DNA from: Pseudomonas vranovensis DSM 16006
Lineage (GTDB): Bacteria > Pseudomonadota > Gammaproteobacteria > Pseudomonadales > Pseudomonadaceae
Length of the DNA: 62,297 nucleotides
NCBI RefSeq assembly: GCF_000425805.1
Contig: NZ_AUED01000024.1
Location: 1 to 62,297 of the forward strand
Direction of reading: 5' to 3'
Below, in pieces: positions 26,272 to 34,565 of the stretch. The notes beneath the pieces were generated by a model, which ran no database searches, was not told the DNA's origin, and was given only the letters and a program-made list of their open reading frames with translations. The stretch's first letter is position 1; the number at the start of each line of letters is the position of its first letter. Position numbers and translations under genes: made by a program.

Positions 26272-26460
26272 TCAGGAGGCCTCGTCGATCATGACAGATG
26301 TACTCCGGGCCAACACCTCGATCACTCGCCTGACCCGAACTTGATCGGCCGAGGACAACTGTCGAAACAACACGACCAGATCGCACTCCGATTCATTGAG
26401 CTGACTGTCAGGGTGAATGCCGGACGCCTGATCGGGAAAACAAATTTTGTACGTAGGCAT
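26272..26460 (-). CDS. Small protein resembling the tail of the adjacent repressor
   Basis: This 62-residue protein, MPTYKICFPDQASGIHPDSQ, has an AAGGA site. Its second half (LVVLFRQLSSADQVRVRRVIEVLA) aligns by eye with the C-terminal helices of the neighbouring HTH protein (LLARYRSLANADQEIVHRVIGAMA): L-x3-[FY]R-x-L-x2-ADQ-x3-[VR]RVI. No HTH is present. It may be a partner or antagonist that pairs with the repressor through this segment, or a truncated relative. The function is inferred only from this resemblance. Confidence 0.7.
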   Translation of the reverse strand: MPTYKICFPDQASGIHPDSQLNESECDLVVLFRQLSSADQVRVRRVIEVLARSTSVMIDEAS

Positions 26461-26518
26461 GACCATCCTTCCCTTGGATTTTTGAAAGGAAAGACGTTAC
26501 GGGGAATCGTATTAAAAT

Positions 26519-26534
26519 AGACCTTAATCGGTCT
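26519..26534. promoter_or_regulatory. Candidate repressor operator
   Basis: AGACC-TTAATC-GGTCT is a dyad (5-bp arms, 6-bp AT-rich spacer). It lies 59 bases upstream of the small 62-residue gene and 30 bases past the end of the HTH gene, within an AT-rich promoter-like zone. Confidence 0.4.
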
Positions 26535-26563
26535 GATAATTTTGTAGGAAGAGTGAACAACCG

Positions 26564-26929
26564 CTATTCGACATCACTCATCGCACTGGCCATTGCGCCA
26601 ATCACTCGATGCACAATTTCCTGGTCGGCATTGGCCAACGAACGGTAGCGCGCCAGTAGACGCTGCTCCGGTTCGGTCAGTCCCTGCGCGGTTTCAACCG
26701 TACGCATTCCAGTGATGACGAAGCACACATCAACCCCCGCCTGTGCCACCGCAGCCAGGTAGGCGACATCGGGATTGCGCTCGCCCTTTTCATAGCTTCC
26801 CTGGGTATTGCGGTTGACGCCGCCCAGACGGGAAAAATCATCCTGCCGCATCCCAAGGCGGGTGCGCTCATGACGCAAACGCTCTCCGCACTCTGTTGAT
26901 CGCACTGCGTCATAAGCACAAATTTTCAA
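26564..26929 (-). CDS. Cro/CI-type HTH transcriptional regulator
   Basis: This 121-residue XRE protein has its helix-turn-helix at about 16-70 (ERLRHERTRLGMRQDDFSRL followed by NRNTQGSYEKGERNPDVAYL). The connecting strand AQAGVDVCFVITGMRT and a C-terminal helical pair (LLARYRSLANADQEIVHRVI) are typical of short phage-type repressors in Pseudomonas. The likely start is TTG behind AGAGGTGG; an in-frame TGA immediately upstream excludes a longer form, and GTG at 26905 is an alternative. It could control the small adjacent gene, itself, or the fimbrial cluster that starts 291 bases away on the other strand. Confidence 0.85.
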   Translation of the reverse strand: MKICAYDAVRSTECGERLRHERTRLGMRQDDFSRLGGVNRNTQGSYEKGERNPDVAYLAAVAQAGVDVCFVITGMRTVETAQGLTEPEQRLLARYRSLANADQEIVHRVIGAMASAMSDVE

Positions 26930-27220
26930 TCACCACCTCTTTACAGGAACATTTTATTGGGCATAATCGGCACCCTCACAGCGCAGACAAGCCCGCTTTT
27001 GCAGTTTTGGTCAGGCCATTTTAAGCAAAGCACATTCACAGCGCTCACCCTCAACCCTATGCACCAGCAGTACCGTCATGGATGACACAGGACCAGAAAC
27101 CGGTTTCTGGTAACGGGCAAAACCGAGTTAGGTTGCGACCCGAAGTGCCTTCCGGCGTCGATGCTTCAACAGTGTCTGCACCGGCGCGGAGGCTCCTTCC
27201 CTTAGTCAAAGGACCGAGTC
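26930..27220. other. Divergent intergenic region, HTH gene / fimbrial cluster
   Basis: About 290 bases with no gene. It contains the promoters of the HTH regulator (minus) and of the first pilin (plus), and a perfect 20-bp palindrome at 27092-27111. The segment around 26,940-27,040 is AT-richer than its surroundings. Confidence 0.55.
27092..27111. promoter_or_regulatory. Perfect 20-bp palindrome upstream of the fimbrial cluster
   Basis: ACCAGAAACCGGTTTCTGGT is exactly self-complementary with no spacer, as expected for a dimeric regulator site. It is 110 bases before the first pilin gene. Which protein binds it is unknown; the divergent HTH regulator is the nearest candidate. Confidence 0.55.
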
Positions 27221-27874
27221 ATGAGCAACGCAACGCCATGCACCCTGGCAGCATTACTAACCTGCCTCAGTCTCGGCGCCAACGCCAGTACCACGGATGT
27301 CAGCCTGGTCGGTACCCTCACACCGTCCGCCTGCACGCCGTCGCTGTCCTTGGGTGGGCGGGTGGATTACGGAGACCTCAGCATCCCTGAGCTGCCGATC
27401 GACCCCGACGATCCCACGCACTCGACCCTGCCACTGCGTAACCTGACCCTGCTGGTGAACTGTGGTGGGCCGACGCCGCTGGCCCTGGTAGCGACCGGCA
27501 ACCGTCGCGACAGCAACTCCGCCGGCGAAGCCCGTACCTTCGGCCTGGGCAATACGCCCAAAGGCGAGCCTATCGGATTCTATACCGCGGGCTGGGCTGG
27601 CGGCACTGTCCTGCTCGACAATCTTCCGGCGGACACCCTCTATTCCACTGACCAGGGCCAGACCTGGACGCCCTTGACCAGCGCATTGTTCAAGCATCTG
27701 GGCGACCGCCCCGATACAAGGTTCGGCTTTGCCTCTACTGGCAGCACCAGCCCGACGCCCGCGCGGCAACTGAGCCTGGAACTGGAAGTCAGCGGCTGGG
27801 TTCGCAACGACATCATCCATTTCGACCAGTCGCTCATGGATGGCAACCTGACCGTCGAGGTCCAGTACCTCTAG
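27221..27874 (+). CDS. DUF1120-type fimbrial subunit 1
   Basis: This 217-residue exported protein has a signal peptide ending near GANA|STTDVSL. The family N-terminal signature LTPSACTPSLSLGGRVDYGDL follows, then a paired Cys (LLVNCGGPTPLAL) for the usual pilin disulphide. The last residues are VEVQYL, with the penultimate Tyr typical of chaperone-usher subunits. It is the first of four paralogues ahead of a chaperone and usher. ATG behind AAAGGACC. It is longer and more divergent than the next three (extra IPELPIDPDDPTHS loop), and may be an initiator or minor subunit. Confidence 0.85.
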   Translation: MSNATPCTLAALLTCLSLGANASTTDVSLVGTLTPSACTPSLSLGGRVDYGDLSIPELPIDPDDPTHSTLPLRNLTLLVNCGGPTPLALVATGNRRDSNSAGEARTFGLGNTPKGEPIGFYTAGWAGGTVLLDNLPADTLYSTDQGQTWTPLTSALFKHLGDRPDTRFGFASTGSTSPTPARQLSLELEVSGWVRNDIIHFDQSLMDGNLTVEVQYL

Positions 27875-28024
27875 CACCTACCAGAAGAACATGGCCTGAT
27901 CGGCCTTACAGAATCCCGTCGACTGCAGACCTGCACATTGCCCCACGTGGCCAGTGACGCATTTCTGCGCTCAAAAACGGGACATCCGCACCACCTAACA
28001 CAAGAACCAATAAAGGAAAAACCT

Positions 28025-28636
28025 GTGAAGAAGTCCGTATTGTCCCTCTCCCTTGTCGCTTCCCTGGCTGGCACTCACGCGATCGCCTCCACCACCGAAA
28101 TGACCGTCACCGGCACCATCACGCCGTACGCGTGCACTCCAACACTAAGCAACAACGGGGTCATCGACTACGGCCCGATCCATGCCCAGACCCTCGACAA
28201 CTTCCAACTGCCAGACAGAACCCTGACCCTGTCCATCAGTTGCGGGGCCGAAGCTCCCATCTCCCTGATTGCAACAGACAACCGCAGCGGCACCGCCAGC
28301 ACCACCGGCGACATCCACTTCGGCATGGGAACCTACCAGTCCATGCCCATCGGACGCTATTCGATGGCGTTCCAGAACGCCCAGGTCGATGGTCAGCAGA
28401 GGGGTGCACTGGAATCTCAGGACAGTGGCGTCACCTGGAAAGCCAGCAATATTGTCTTGATGCGCGACTCGACGATAGCCCAAGGCTTCATGCTGGGGTT
28501 TGGCAACACCACTCCGCAACCGACAACGCTCTTGAGCGCCACCATGCGCATTCAGGGCTCGATCAATAAAGACCTGCCCTTCACCGACGATATCGATCTC
28601 GACGGCAGCAGCACCATCGAGATCAAGTACCTCTGA
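28025..28636 (+). CDS. DUF1120-type fimbrial subunit 2
   Basis: A GTG start behind AAAGGAAAAACCT gives a 203-residue protein, MKKSVLSLSLVASLAGTHAIA|STTEMTV. It carries TITPYACTPTLSNNGVIDYGPI, a second Cys in LSISCGAEAPISL, the ATDNRSGT motif shared by the cluster, and the end TIEIKYL. It should fold as an Ig-like pilin completed by its neighbour's N-terminal strand. It is 150 bases after subunit 1. Confidence 0.85.
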   Translation: MKKSVLSLSLVASLAGTHAIASTTEMTVTGTITPYACTPTLSNNGVIDYGPIHAQTLDNFQLPDRTLTLSISCGAEAPISLIATDNRSGTASTTGDIHFGMGTYQSMPIGRYSMAFQNAQVDGQQRGALESQDSGVTWKASNIVLMRDSTIAQGFMLGFGNTTPQPTTLLSATMRIQGSINKDLPFTDDIDLDGSSTIEIKYL

Positions 28637-28704
28637 TTCATCGCCTAGACATTCTATTAAGAGGGACGTCAGAAGCCCTCACTCATCCACCAAGGAAAAT
28701 AACA

Positions 28705-29331
28705 GTGAAGAAGTTCGTTGTGCCCCTGGCACTTCTCTTGACCCTCGCCAGCAATCACGCCTTGGCATCAACCGCTGAGATCACCCTCACGGGCACCCTG
28801 ACCCCTTCGGCCTGTACACCCATGCTGGGCAACGGCGGCGTGGTCGACTATGGCCATGTATCCACCGGGGACCTCGAAGACGAGAACGCTACTTTATACA
28901 AACTTCCGGCCAAGCAATTGAGCCTGACCATCCAATGTGCCAGTGAAACTTCGTTCGCCCTGACCACCACCGACAACCGCCACGAAAGTTCCGGCATCAG
29001 TCCCGTCAGCCATGGCCTGGGCATGCACAAACAGCAGCAAATCGGCACCATGGGGATAGGCCTCAGCACCCCTGAACTGGATGGCATACCAGTCAATACC
29101 CTGGTGTCGTACAACGCCGGCAACACCTGGTTCGCCGGTATTTTTCAGTACTTCGCCCCCTCTCAAAAAATGCCCGATAACCGCGTGGCTTTCGGCGACT
29201 TGAATACCCCTGTTCCCGCCACTCGCCTGAGCGCAAACCTCGATATCAATAGTTTTATTTACAAGGCATTGCCTGCCAACGAAGACATTCAGATCGACGG
29301 CAGTACAACGTTCAACATTGTTTATCTCTGA
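28705..29331 (+). CDS. DUF1120-type fimbrial subunit 3
   Basis: A GTG start behind CAAGGAAAATAACA gives 208 residues, MKKFVVPLALLLTLASNHALA|STAEITL. It has LTPSACTPMLGNGGVVDYGHV, the second Cys in LTIQCASETSFAL, TTDNRHES and the end FNIVYL. The leader resembles that of subunit 2 at both DNA and protein level, which suggests local duplication. Confidence 0.85.
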   Translation: MKKFVVPLALLLTLASNHALASTAEITLTGTLTPSACTPMLGNGGVVDYGHVSTGDLEDENATLYKLPAKQLSLTIQCASETSFALTTTDNRHESSGISPVSHGLGMHKQQQIGTMGIGLSTPELDGIPVNTLVSYNAGNTWFAGIFQYFAPSQKMPDNRVAFGDLNTPVPATRLSANLDINSFIYKALPANEDIQIDGSTTFNIVYL

Positions 29332-29402
29332 TCAAGCACGACCTGAATTTAAAACAAGAAGGGATCGCTAAATCCCCGAACTCCCTAACCAAGGAAATAA
29401 TA

Positions 29403-30047
29403 ATGAGAATTTCCGTAGCATCCTTTTCACTCCTCGCGACCCTTGCCAGTACACACGTCATCGCCTCTACCAGCGACGTTACACTCACCGGCACCCTCAC
29501 CCCTTCGGCCTGCACGCCAGCACTGAGCAATGGCGGTGTGATTGACTATGGTCCCCTTTTCGTTGACGACCTCGACACTGGAGCTACCGTTCATTACCAA
29601 CTGCCGGTCAAACAGCTGGACCTGACTATCAAGTGCGAAGTCGCCACACTGTTCGCACTTGTCAACTTCGACAACCGAATTGATAACGCGACAGGGGCTG
29701 TCAACCGTTTTGGGCTCGGCACGCATAAAGATGAAGTCATTGGCTACATGTTTATACAAGCCACTACGGCCTTGGTGGATGGTGTAGTGCGGCACACCAT
29801 CACCTCTCGAGATCGGGGGGAAAACTGGGTACGTGTCGGTGGATCTACTCAGGGATTTGAACGTGCCCAACTCAGACCAGACTTCCTGCTCGGTTTCGGA
29901 GATCCAAGCGACGTCGCCAGCGGCCCCACACCGGCAAAGGACCTGAGTACCACCCTAACGGTAACAGGTCGGGCGGACTCAAGAATTGACTACAGCAGCG
30001 ATGTCCAGATCGACGGCAGCACAACTTTCGAAGTCCGCTACCTCTGA
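29403..30047 (+). CDS. DUF1120-type fimbrial subunit 4
   Basis: An ATG behind CAAGGAAATAATA gives 214 residues, MRISVASFSLLATLASTHVIA|STSDVTL. It has LTPSACTPALSNGGVIDYGPL, the second Cys in LTIKCEVATLFAL, NFDNRIDN, and the end FEVRYL. It is closest to subunits 2 and 3 and is the last subunit before the chaperone. Confidence 0.85.
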   Translation: MRISVASFSLLATLASTHVIASTSDVTLTGTLTPSACTPALSNGGVIDYGPLFVDDLDTGATVHYQLPVKQLDLTIKCEVATLFALVNFDNRIDNATGAVNRFGLGTHKDEVIGYMFIQATTALVDGVVRHTITSRDRGENWVRVGGSTQGFERAQLRPDFLLGFGDPSDVASGPTPAKDLSTTLTVTGRADSRIDYSSDVQIDGSTTFEVRYL

Positions 30048-30182
30048 ACCGTTGAGCCCATTCAGATCGCGAACAACGGATGCTCGCCCTTCATGACACA
30101 CCCGGCCGGCGCACCGCCTTCCAGTAGCTCAAGGAAGTCATCTCAAAGGTCTTGCGCCGCACGCCATCAATGAATCGATACG

Positions 30183-30896
30183 ATGAAATACCTACGCGAC
30201 TGTATTACCGGCTCCCTGCTGCCTGCAGCTTTACTGCTTGCCCATGCAACCAGCACCCTGGCTGACGGCATGGTGCCCAAATCTTCGGTGGTGATTCTCG
30301 AGGAAGCCAATACCAGCGGCACCGCTTTCCTGGTCACCAATACCGACCCACATGCCTCATTGCTGGCGGTGTTCATCGAAAACCTGCCCGAAGACCAGGA
30401 CAACCTGCTGGTGGTGCAACCCACCGTGACCCGAGTCGAGGCAGGTCACGAGCAACAGGTGCTGTTCCACTACGTCGGCACTGAACCGCTCAAGGAACAG
30501 CGCCTGAAACGGGTGATCTTCGAAGGCATTCGTGAGCAAGCCCCAGGCGCTAATGGCAGCATGCGCGTCAGCTTCGGCGTGCGCCAGAACCTGCCGGTGA
30601 TCCTCCACCCCAAGGGCCTGGCAAAAAATCGTTCGCCCTGGGAGGGGTTGACCTGGCACGTAGACGGCAACCAGTTGCGGGTCGAGAACAACACGCCCTA
30701 CGTGGTACGCCTGGGCCGCGAATTGCTGCTCAACCCCGGTCAATTGCGCGTGGACCTTCCCCGCAGCTACGTACTGGCCAACGAGCACGTGAGCCTTGAG
30801 CTACCCACCGCCATCGGTGCCGCGTCCAGCGTGCGCTTCCAGCCGGCGACGGTATACGGTTACGCCACTGACCCCTACGAGGCCGCCATACAGTGA
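30183..30896 (+). CDS. Periplasmic fimbrial chaperone (PapD-like)
   Basis: This 237-residue protein has a signal peptide ending STLA|DGMVPKSS and two Ig-like domains. Domain 1 contains the edge strand that donates to subunits (DNLLVVQPTVTRVEAGHEQQVLFHY), with the conserved Arg in RLKRVIFEGI. The chaperone signature is degenerate but recognisable (MRVSFGVRQNLPVILHPKGL). Domain 2 contains VENNTPYVVRLGRELLL. It holds pilin subunits in the periplasm and passes them to the usher. Its TGA overlaps the usher GTG start by four bases. Confidence 0.9.
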   Translation: MKYLRDCITGSLLPAALLLAHATSTLADGMVPKSSVVILEEANTSGTAFLVTNTDPHASLLAVFIENLPEDQDNLLVVQPTVTRVEAGHEQQVLFHYVGTEPLKEQRLKRVIFEGIREQAPGANGSMRVSFGVRQNLPVILHPKGLAKNRSPWEGLTWHVDGNQLRVENNTPYVVRLGRELLLNPGQLRVDLPRSYVLANEHVSLELPTAIGAASSVRFQPATVYGYATDPYEAAIQ

Positions 30897-33346
30897 TCGC
30901 CTCTCCCCCTAACAAGAGCAGTTTCAACTGCCCGAATCAACTGCTGGCTGGGCTATGCCTAGGTTTGATCAGCCTTGAATCCGTCAAGCTTGCCCACGCC
31001 TCGAACAGCCCGGAGCCGCCTACCGTGTTCGACCACGAGGTCCTGCGCCTGCGCGGCATCGACCCGCAGTTGGCGCAGCTGTTCAGCCAGCATGCACGCT
31101 TCCCTCCTGGCAGGCAGCACATCGGCCTGAACGTCAACGGTCATGACAAGGGCTCGACCGCAGCGCGCTTCGACGCCAGCGGTGCCTTGTGCTTTGACGA
31201 CGCGTTGCTGCAGTTTGCCGGGGCAGCGAGACCCGCCGACTGGCCGACGGTAGTTGATGAACCAAAAGCACCCCTGGCGCCTGACTGCCGAGACTTGCGC
31301 GAAGCCTACCCGCACATGCAGGTGGAACTCGACCCGGGACGGCAGCAGGTGCGACTGGTGATCCCCGATCAAGCCCTGGAGCGACGTCCGCACAACGTCG
31401 ATGGCTTCAGCCAGGGTGGCGTTGCAGGTCTTCTGAACTACGACCTGTTCGGCACCTTCAACCGCTATGGTGGCGAATCGAGCCGCTATGCAGCCGCCAA
31501 CACAGAATTCGGCATCAACATTGACAACTGGATCCTGCGCAGCCGCCAGGTACACAGTCGTTCCGATGGCCGGGTCCACAGTGAAATGCTCGACACCTAT
31601 GCACAACGCAGCTTTGTCCAGAGCCGTAGCATCTTCCAGGCCGGCGAGATCAGCCTGGTCAACCCTGCGCTCAACGGCGCGCAGATTATTGGCGCCCAGC
31701 TCACCCCGGAACATGGCTTGCTGTCCCAACTGGACAACGCCAGTGTGCAAGGCATCGCCAACAGCCAGGCGCGGGTGGAGATCCACCAGAACGGTGCCTT
31801 GCTGTACGCCACGGTGGTGCAGCCAGGTCCGTTCAGCATCAGCAACATTCCTCGCCTCACCTCCCAATCGGACCTGGAAGTGACGGTGATCGAAACCAGT
31901 GGTGAGCGCCGCAGTTTTCGCGTACCGGCCAACCTGGCTGCTGCTGCGCCCGCTCAACGCGGCTTCAGTATCGGTGCCGGCAGGGTGCGCAGCTATAGCC
32001 ACGAAGCCGACGAGCCGGCCGTACTGAGCCTGGGACAGACCGACGCCATTGGTCAGACCTCGCGTTTGAGCAGCGGTCTGATCCTGGCCCAGGGCTATCG
32101 CAGCATAGGCGCCAGCCTCGACGGTGCCTTAAGCCCTTCGCTCAGTGCCCAGGCATCTGCCATCGGCTCGCAGGCAACGGCGCTGGAGCACCAGGGACTG
32201 CAACTGGGCGGCCAGTTGAACTGGCAACTGCACGAACAATGGTCGAGCCTGGTCGCCGTAAATCATCGTAGCCAAGGCTACCGCGAACTCCTCGACAGCA
32301 CCTACCACGCGAGCGACAACACCTCCAGTTACCGCGACCAGCTCAGCACCAGCCTGCGCTGGGGGAGCCCGGTGATTGGCAGTTTCAGCCTTGGCTACAC
32401 CCAGACCACCTACTACCAGCACGACAGCAATCAACGCCTGTTCCTGTCCTGGGGCAACAGTTACAACGGGGTGAGTGTCTCGGCGTCTGTGGAAAAATCG
32501 GTCGGCGACACCAACGGCGACAATGGCGACGCGATCTACCTCAGCGTCAGTCTGCCACTGGGCAGTACCGCTCGTGCGCGCAGCAGCATACGTCACCGCG
32601 ACAATGACACCACCAGTACCGTGAACTACCAGCAGCAGGTCACCGACAGTTTCGGCTACCGCCTGGGCGCCGAACACCGCTCAGGAGACAGCAACAACCT
32701 GGCCAGTGCGGGCCTTTCGGCAATCCCGCGCTATACCCAGCTAGACCTGAACTATGCTGGCGACGGGCGCGACGCCAATTACAACGTCGGCCTGCGCGGT
32801 GGCCTGGCAGTGCACGGCGCCGGCATCACCCCCTCGCCCTACCCGATTCGCGACACCTTTGCCATTCTCACCGTGACCGACACCCCTGGCGTCAAAGCCA
32901 GCACGCCCAACGGCCCGGTATGGACGGACTTTGCCGGCCGTGCGGTGATCCCGGCGCTGAGTCCCTATGGCCGCAGCGCCGTACAGGTCGACAACCAGAG
33001 CCTGCCGATCAACGTCAATGTCGAGGAAGGCGCCGCGGTACTCAAGGCCAGCCGTGGTGCTGTGCCGCGGCTGACCTTCAATGCATGGAGCGTACGGCGG
33101 ATGCTCCTGACCGTCACCGACGGCCGCGGCCAGCCCTTGCCTGCCGGCGCTTCGGTGTTCGATGACCGGGGCCGCTTCATCAGCCTGGTCCAACCCGGTG
33201 GCCTGGTGTTTATCGACAGCAGCGAAGCCATCAGCCACTTGATTGTCAGCGATCCGCAGGCCCGTGAATGCCGGGTGGTCCTCGATGCCGCCGCAGATGC
33301 GCCGCAAAAGACCTACTACACCAGCGTCCAACGCACCTGTAGTTGA
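30893..33346 (+). CDS. Outer-membrane fimbrial usher (FimD/PapC family)
   Basis: This 817-residue usher secretes and assembles the subunits. The N-terminal chaperone-binding domain (FDHEVLRLRGIDPQLAQLF) is followed by the barrel with FSQGGVAGLLNYDLFG and FQAGEISLVNPALNGAQIIG. The plug region (VEIHQNGALLYATVVQPGPFSI) precedes SDLEVTVIETSGERRSF. The C-terminal domains include ASTPNGPVWTDFAGRAVIPALSPY and end with a Cys pair (ECRVV...RTCS). GTG start in a GTGA overlap with the chaperone gene. Near-usual length for the family. Confidence 0.93.
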   Translation: MIASPPNKSSFNCPNQLLAGLCLGLISLESVKLAHASNSPEPPTVFDHEVLRLRGIDPQLAQLFSQHARFPPGRQHIGLNVNGHDKGSTAARFDASGALCFDDALLQFAGAARPADWPTVVDEPKAPLAPDCRDLREAYPHMQVELDPGRQQVRLVIPDQALERRPHNVDGFSQGGVAGLLNYDLFGTFNRYGGESSRYAAANTEFGINIDNWILRSRQVHSRSDGRVHSEMLDTYAQRSFVQSRSIFQAGEISLVNPALNGAQIIGAQLTPEHGLLSQLDNASVQGIANSQARVEIHQNGALLYATVVQPGPFSISNIPRLTSQSDLEVTVIETSGERRSFRVPANLAAAAPAQRGFSIGAGRVRSYSHEADEPAVLSLGQTDAIGQTSRLSSGLILAQGYRSIGASLDGALSPSLSAQASAIGSQATALEHQGLQLGGQLNWQLHEQWSSLVAVNHRSQGYRELLDSTYHASDNTSSYRDQLSTSLRWGSPVIGSFSLGYTQTTYYQHDSNQRLFLSWGNSYNGVSVSASVEKSVGDTNGDNGDAIYLSVSLPLGSTARARSSIRHRDNDTTSTVNYQQQVTDSFGYRLGAEHRSGDSNNLASAGLSAIPRYTQLDLNYAGDGRDANYNVGLRGGLAVHGAGITPSPYPIRDTFAILTVTDTPGVKASTPNGPVWTDFAGRAVIPALSPYGRSAVQVDNQSLPINVNVEEGAAVLKASRGAVPRLTFNAWSVRRMLLTVTDGRGQPLPAGASVFDDRGRFISLVQPGGLVFIDSSEAISHLIVSDPQARECRVVLDAAADAPQKTYYTSVQRTCS

Positions 33347-33390
33347 ACCGCCGCCGCGTTCTCGCAATCGACCCGACCAAGGACATTTCC

Positions 33391-34518
33391 ATGAAACGAC
33401 TGCTGACCCTGGCCCTGGCCTGTGCCGGTGCACTCCCCCTCCTGGCTGCCAACGCCGACGAATGCAGACTGCTGAGCAGCCCCGAGCAGATTGACTACGG
33501 CACCCTGGATCGCTCCCGGCTCACCCCCCAGCAACCGGCCTTGGCCCTGCCCGAAAAAACCACCCAGATCCACCTCAGTTGTACCCACCCAGTCGACCTC
33601 AGCCTGTTCTTCAAGGCCGAATTCCTGGACAGCGAGCGCTGGCGACTCACCGACAACGGTCACTTGCGCATCAAGGCTGGCAATGCCGTGGTTGATGGTG
33701 AGCCGGTCGAGCTTGGCCTGCTCAGCCACCCCGGCGCCGCCCCGGGACCTGCCGCCGCCAGCCTGGACTGGCGCCCGCAACATGGCATGACCCCGGTTCG
33801 CGCGGGGCAGACACTGCGTGGGCGCAGCCTGAGCCTGACCTTGACCCTAGAGGGTGAGCTGTCCGCTTCGGCCTTCCAGGTCCACGGGATGATCCAGTCC
33901 ACCGCCAGCGGGCAGTTGCAGGCACCGGCCAGTGGCGCCACCAGCAACCTTGACCTGCACTGGCAGATCCAGCCGGCTGCCTGTACACCGCAGCTGTCGA
34001 ATAACGGCGTGGTGGATTACGGCAAGATTTCGGCGCAATCGCTGCAACCCGACAAGCGTACACGGCTGCCATCACGCCACCTGAACCTGACCATCAGCTG
34101 CGACAGCCCGGCACGCTATGCCTTGCTCATGCACGACAACCGCGACGGCACCGCATTGGTCAACTCCATGGTGTTCTATGGCCTGGGCCTGGACGCCGCC
34201 AGCAACCGCATCGGCCTTTTCGAAGTGGTCTTCGACCCCAGACTGATCAGCGCCGATCAAGTGCCCGCGGCCTACCTGACCTACTCCACCGGCGGCGGGA
34301 CGTATTGGAGCAATGCCAGCGCCCAGAGCAACAGCATCACCAGCAAGACCCTGCTCGCCTTCACCGATGAAGACAACACCACCAAGGGCCCGGTGCCGTT
34401 TCGTAACCTGAGCACCAGCATCGAGATCAAACCGGTGATAGCCCCGACGCTGGACCTGGACCTGCGCCAGGACATCTCCCTGGATGGCTCGGCGACCCTC
34501 GAAATCGTTTACCTGTAA
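33391..34518 (+). CDS. Two-domain DUF1120-type subunit, probable tip adhesin
   Basis: This 375-residue exported protein (signal MKRLLTLALACAGALPLLAANA) has two pilin-like units. The first (about 22-190) shows ECRLLSSPEQIDYGTLDRSRL and IHLSCTHPVDLSLF. The second (about 190-375) repeats the pattern as ACTPQLSNNGVVDYGKISAQSL, LTISCDSPARYALL and MHDNRDGT, ending LEIVYL. The second unit matches the four single-domain subunits. A distal two-domain subunit after the usher is the usual place of a tip adhesin. ATG behind CAAGGACATTTCC; 16 upstream in-frame codons overlap the usher end and were left out. Confidence 0.85.
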   Translation: MKRLLTLALACAGALPLLAANADECRLLSSPEQIDYGTLDRSRLTPQQPALALPEKTTQIHLSCTHPVDLSLFFKAEFLDSERWRLTDNGHLRIKAGNAVVDGEPVELGLLSHPGAAPGPAAASLDWRPQHGMTPVRAGQTLRGRSLSLTLTLEGELSASAFQVHGMIQSTASGQLQAPASGATSNLDLHWQIQPAACTPQLSNNGVVDYGKISAQSLQPDKRTRLPSRHLNLTISCDSPARYALLMHDNRDGTALVNSMVFYGLGLDAASNRIGLFEVVFDPRLISADQVPAAYLTYSTGGGTYWSNASAQSNSITSKTLLAFTDEDNTTKGPVPFRNLSTSIEIKPVIAPTLDLDLRQDISLDGSATLEIVYL

Positions 34519-34523
34519 ACGCA

Positions 34524-34548
34524 AAACGCCCCGCAATGCGGGGCGTTT
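34524..34548. terminator. Bidirectional terminator between the fimbrial cluster and aroP2
   Basis: An 11-bp perfect stem AAACGCCCCGC / GCGGGGCGTTT with loop AAT lies between convergent genes. Minus-strand transcripts meet GCGTTTT next; plus-strand readthrough meets CAGC. It ends both operons, better on the minus strand. Confidence 0.8.
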
Positions 34549-34565
34549 CAGCTAACAGCGGTGAC

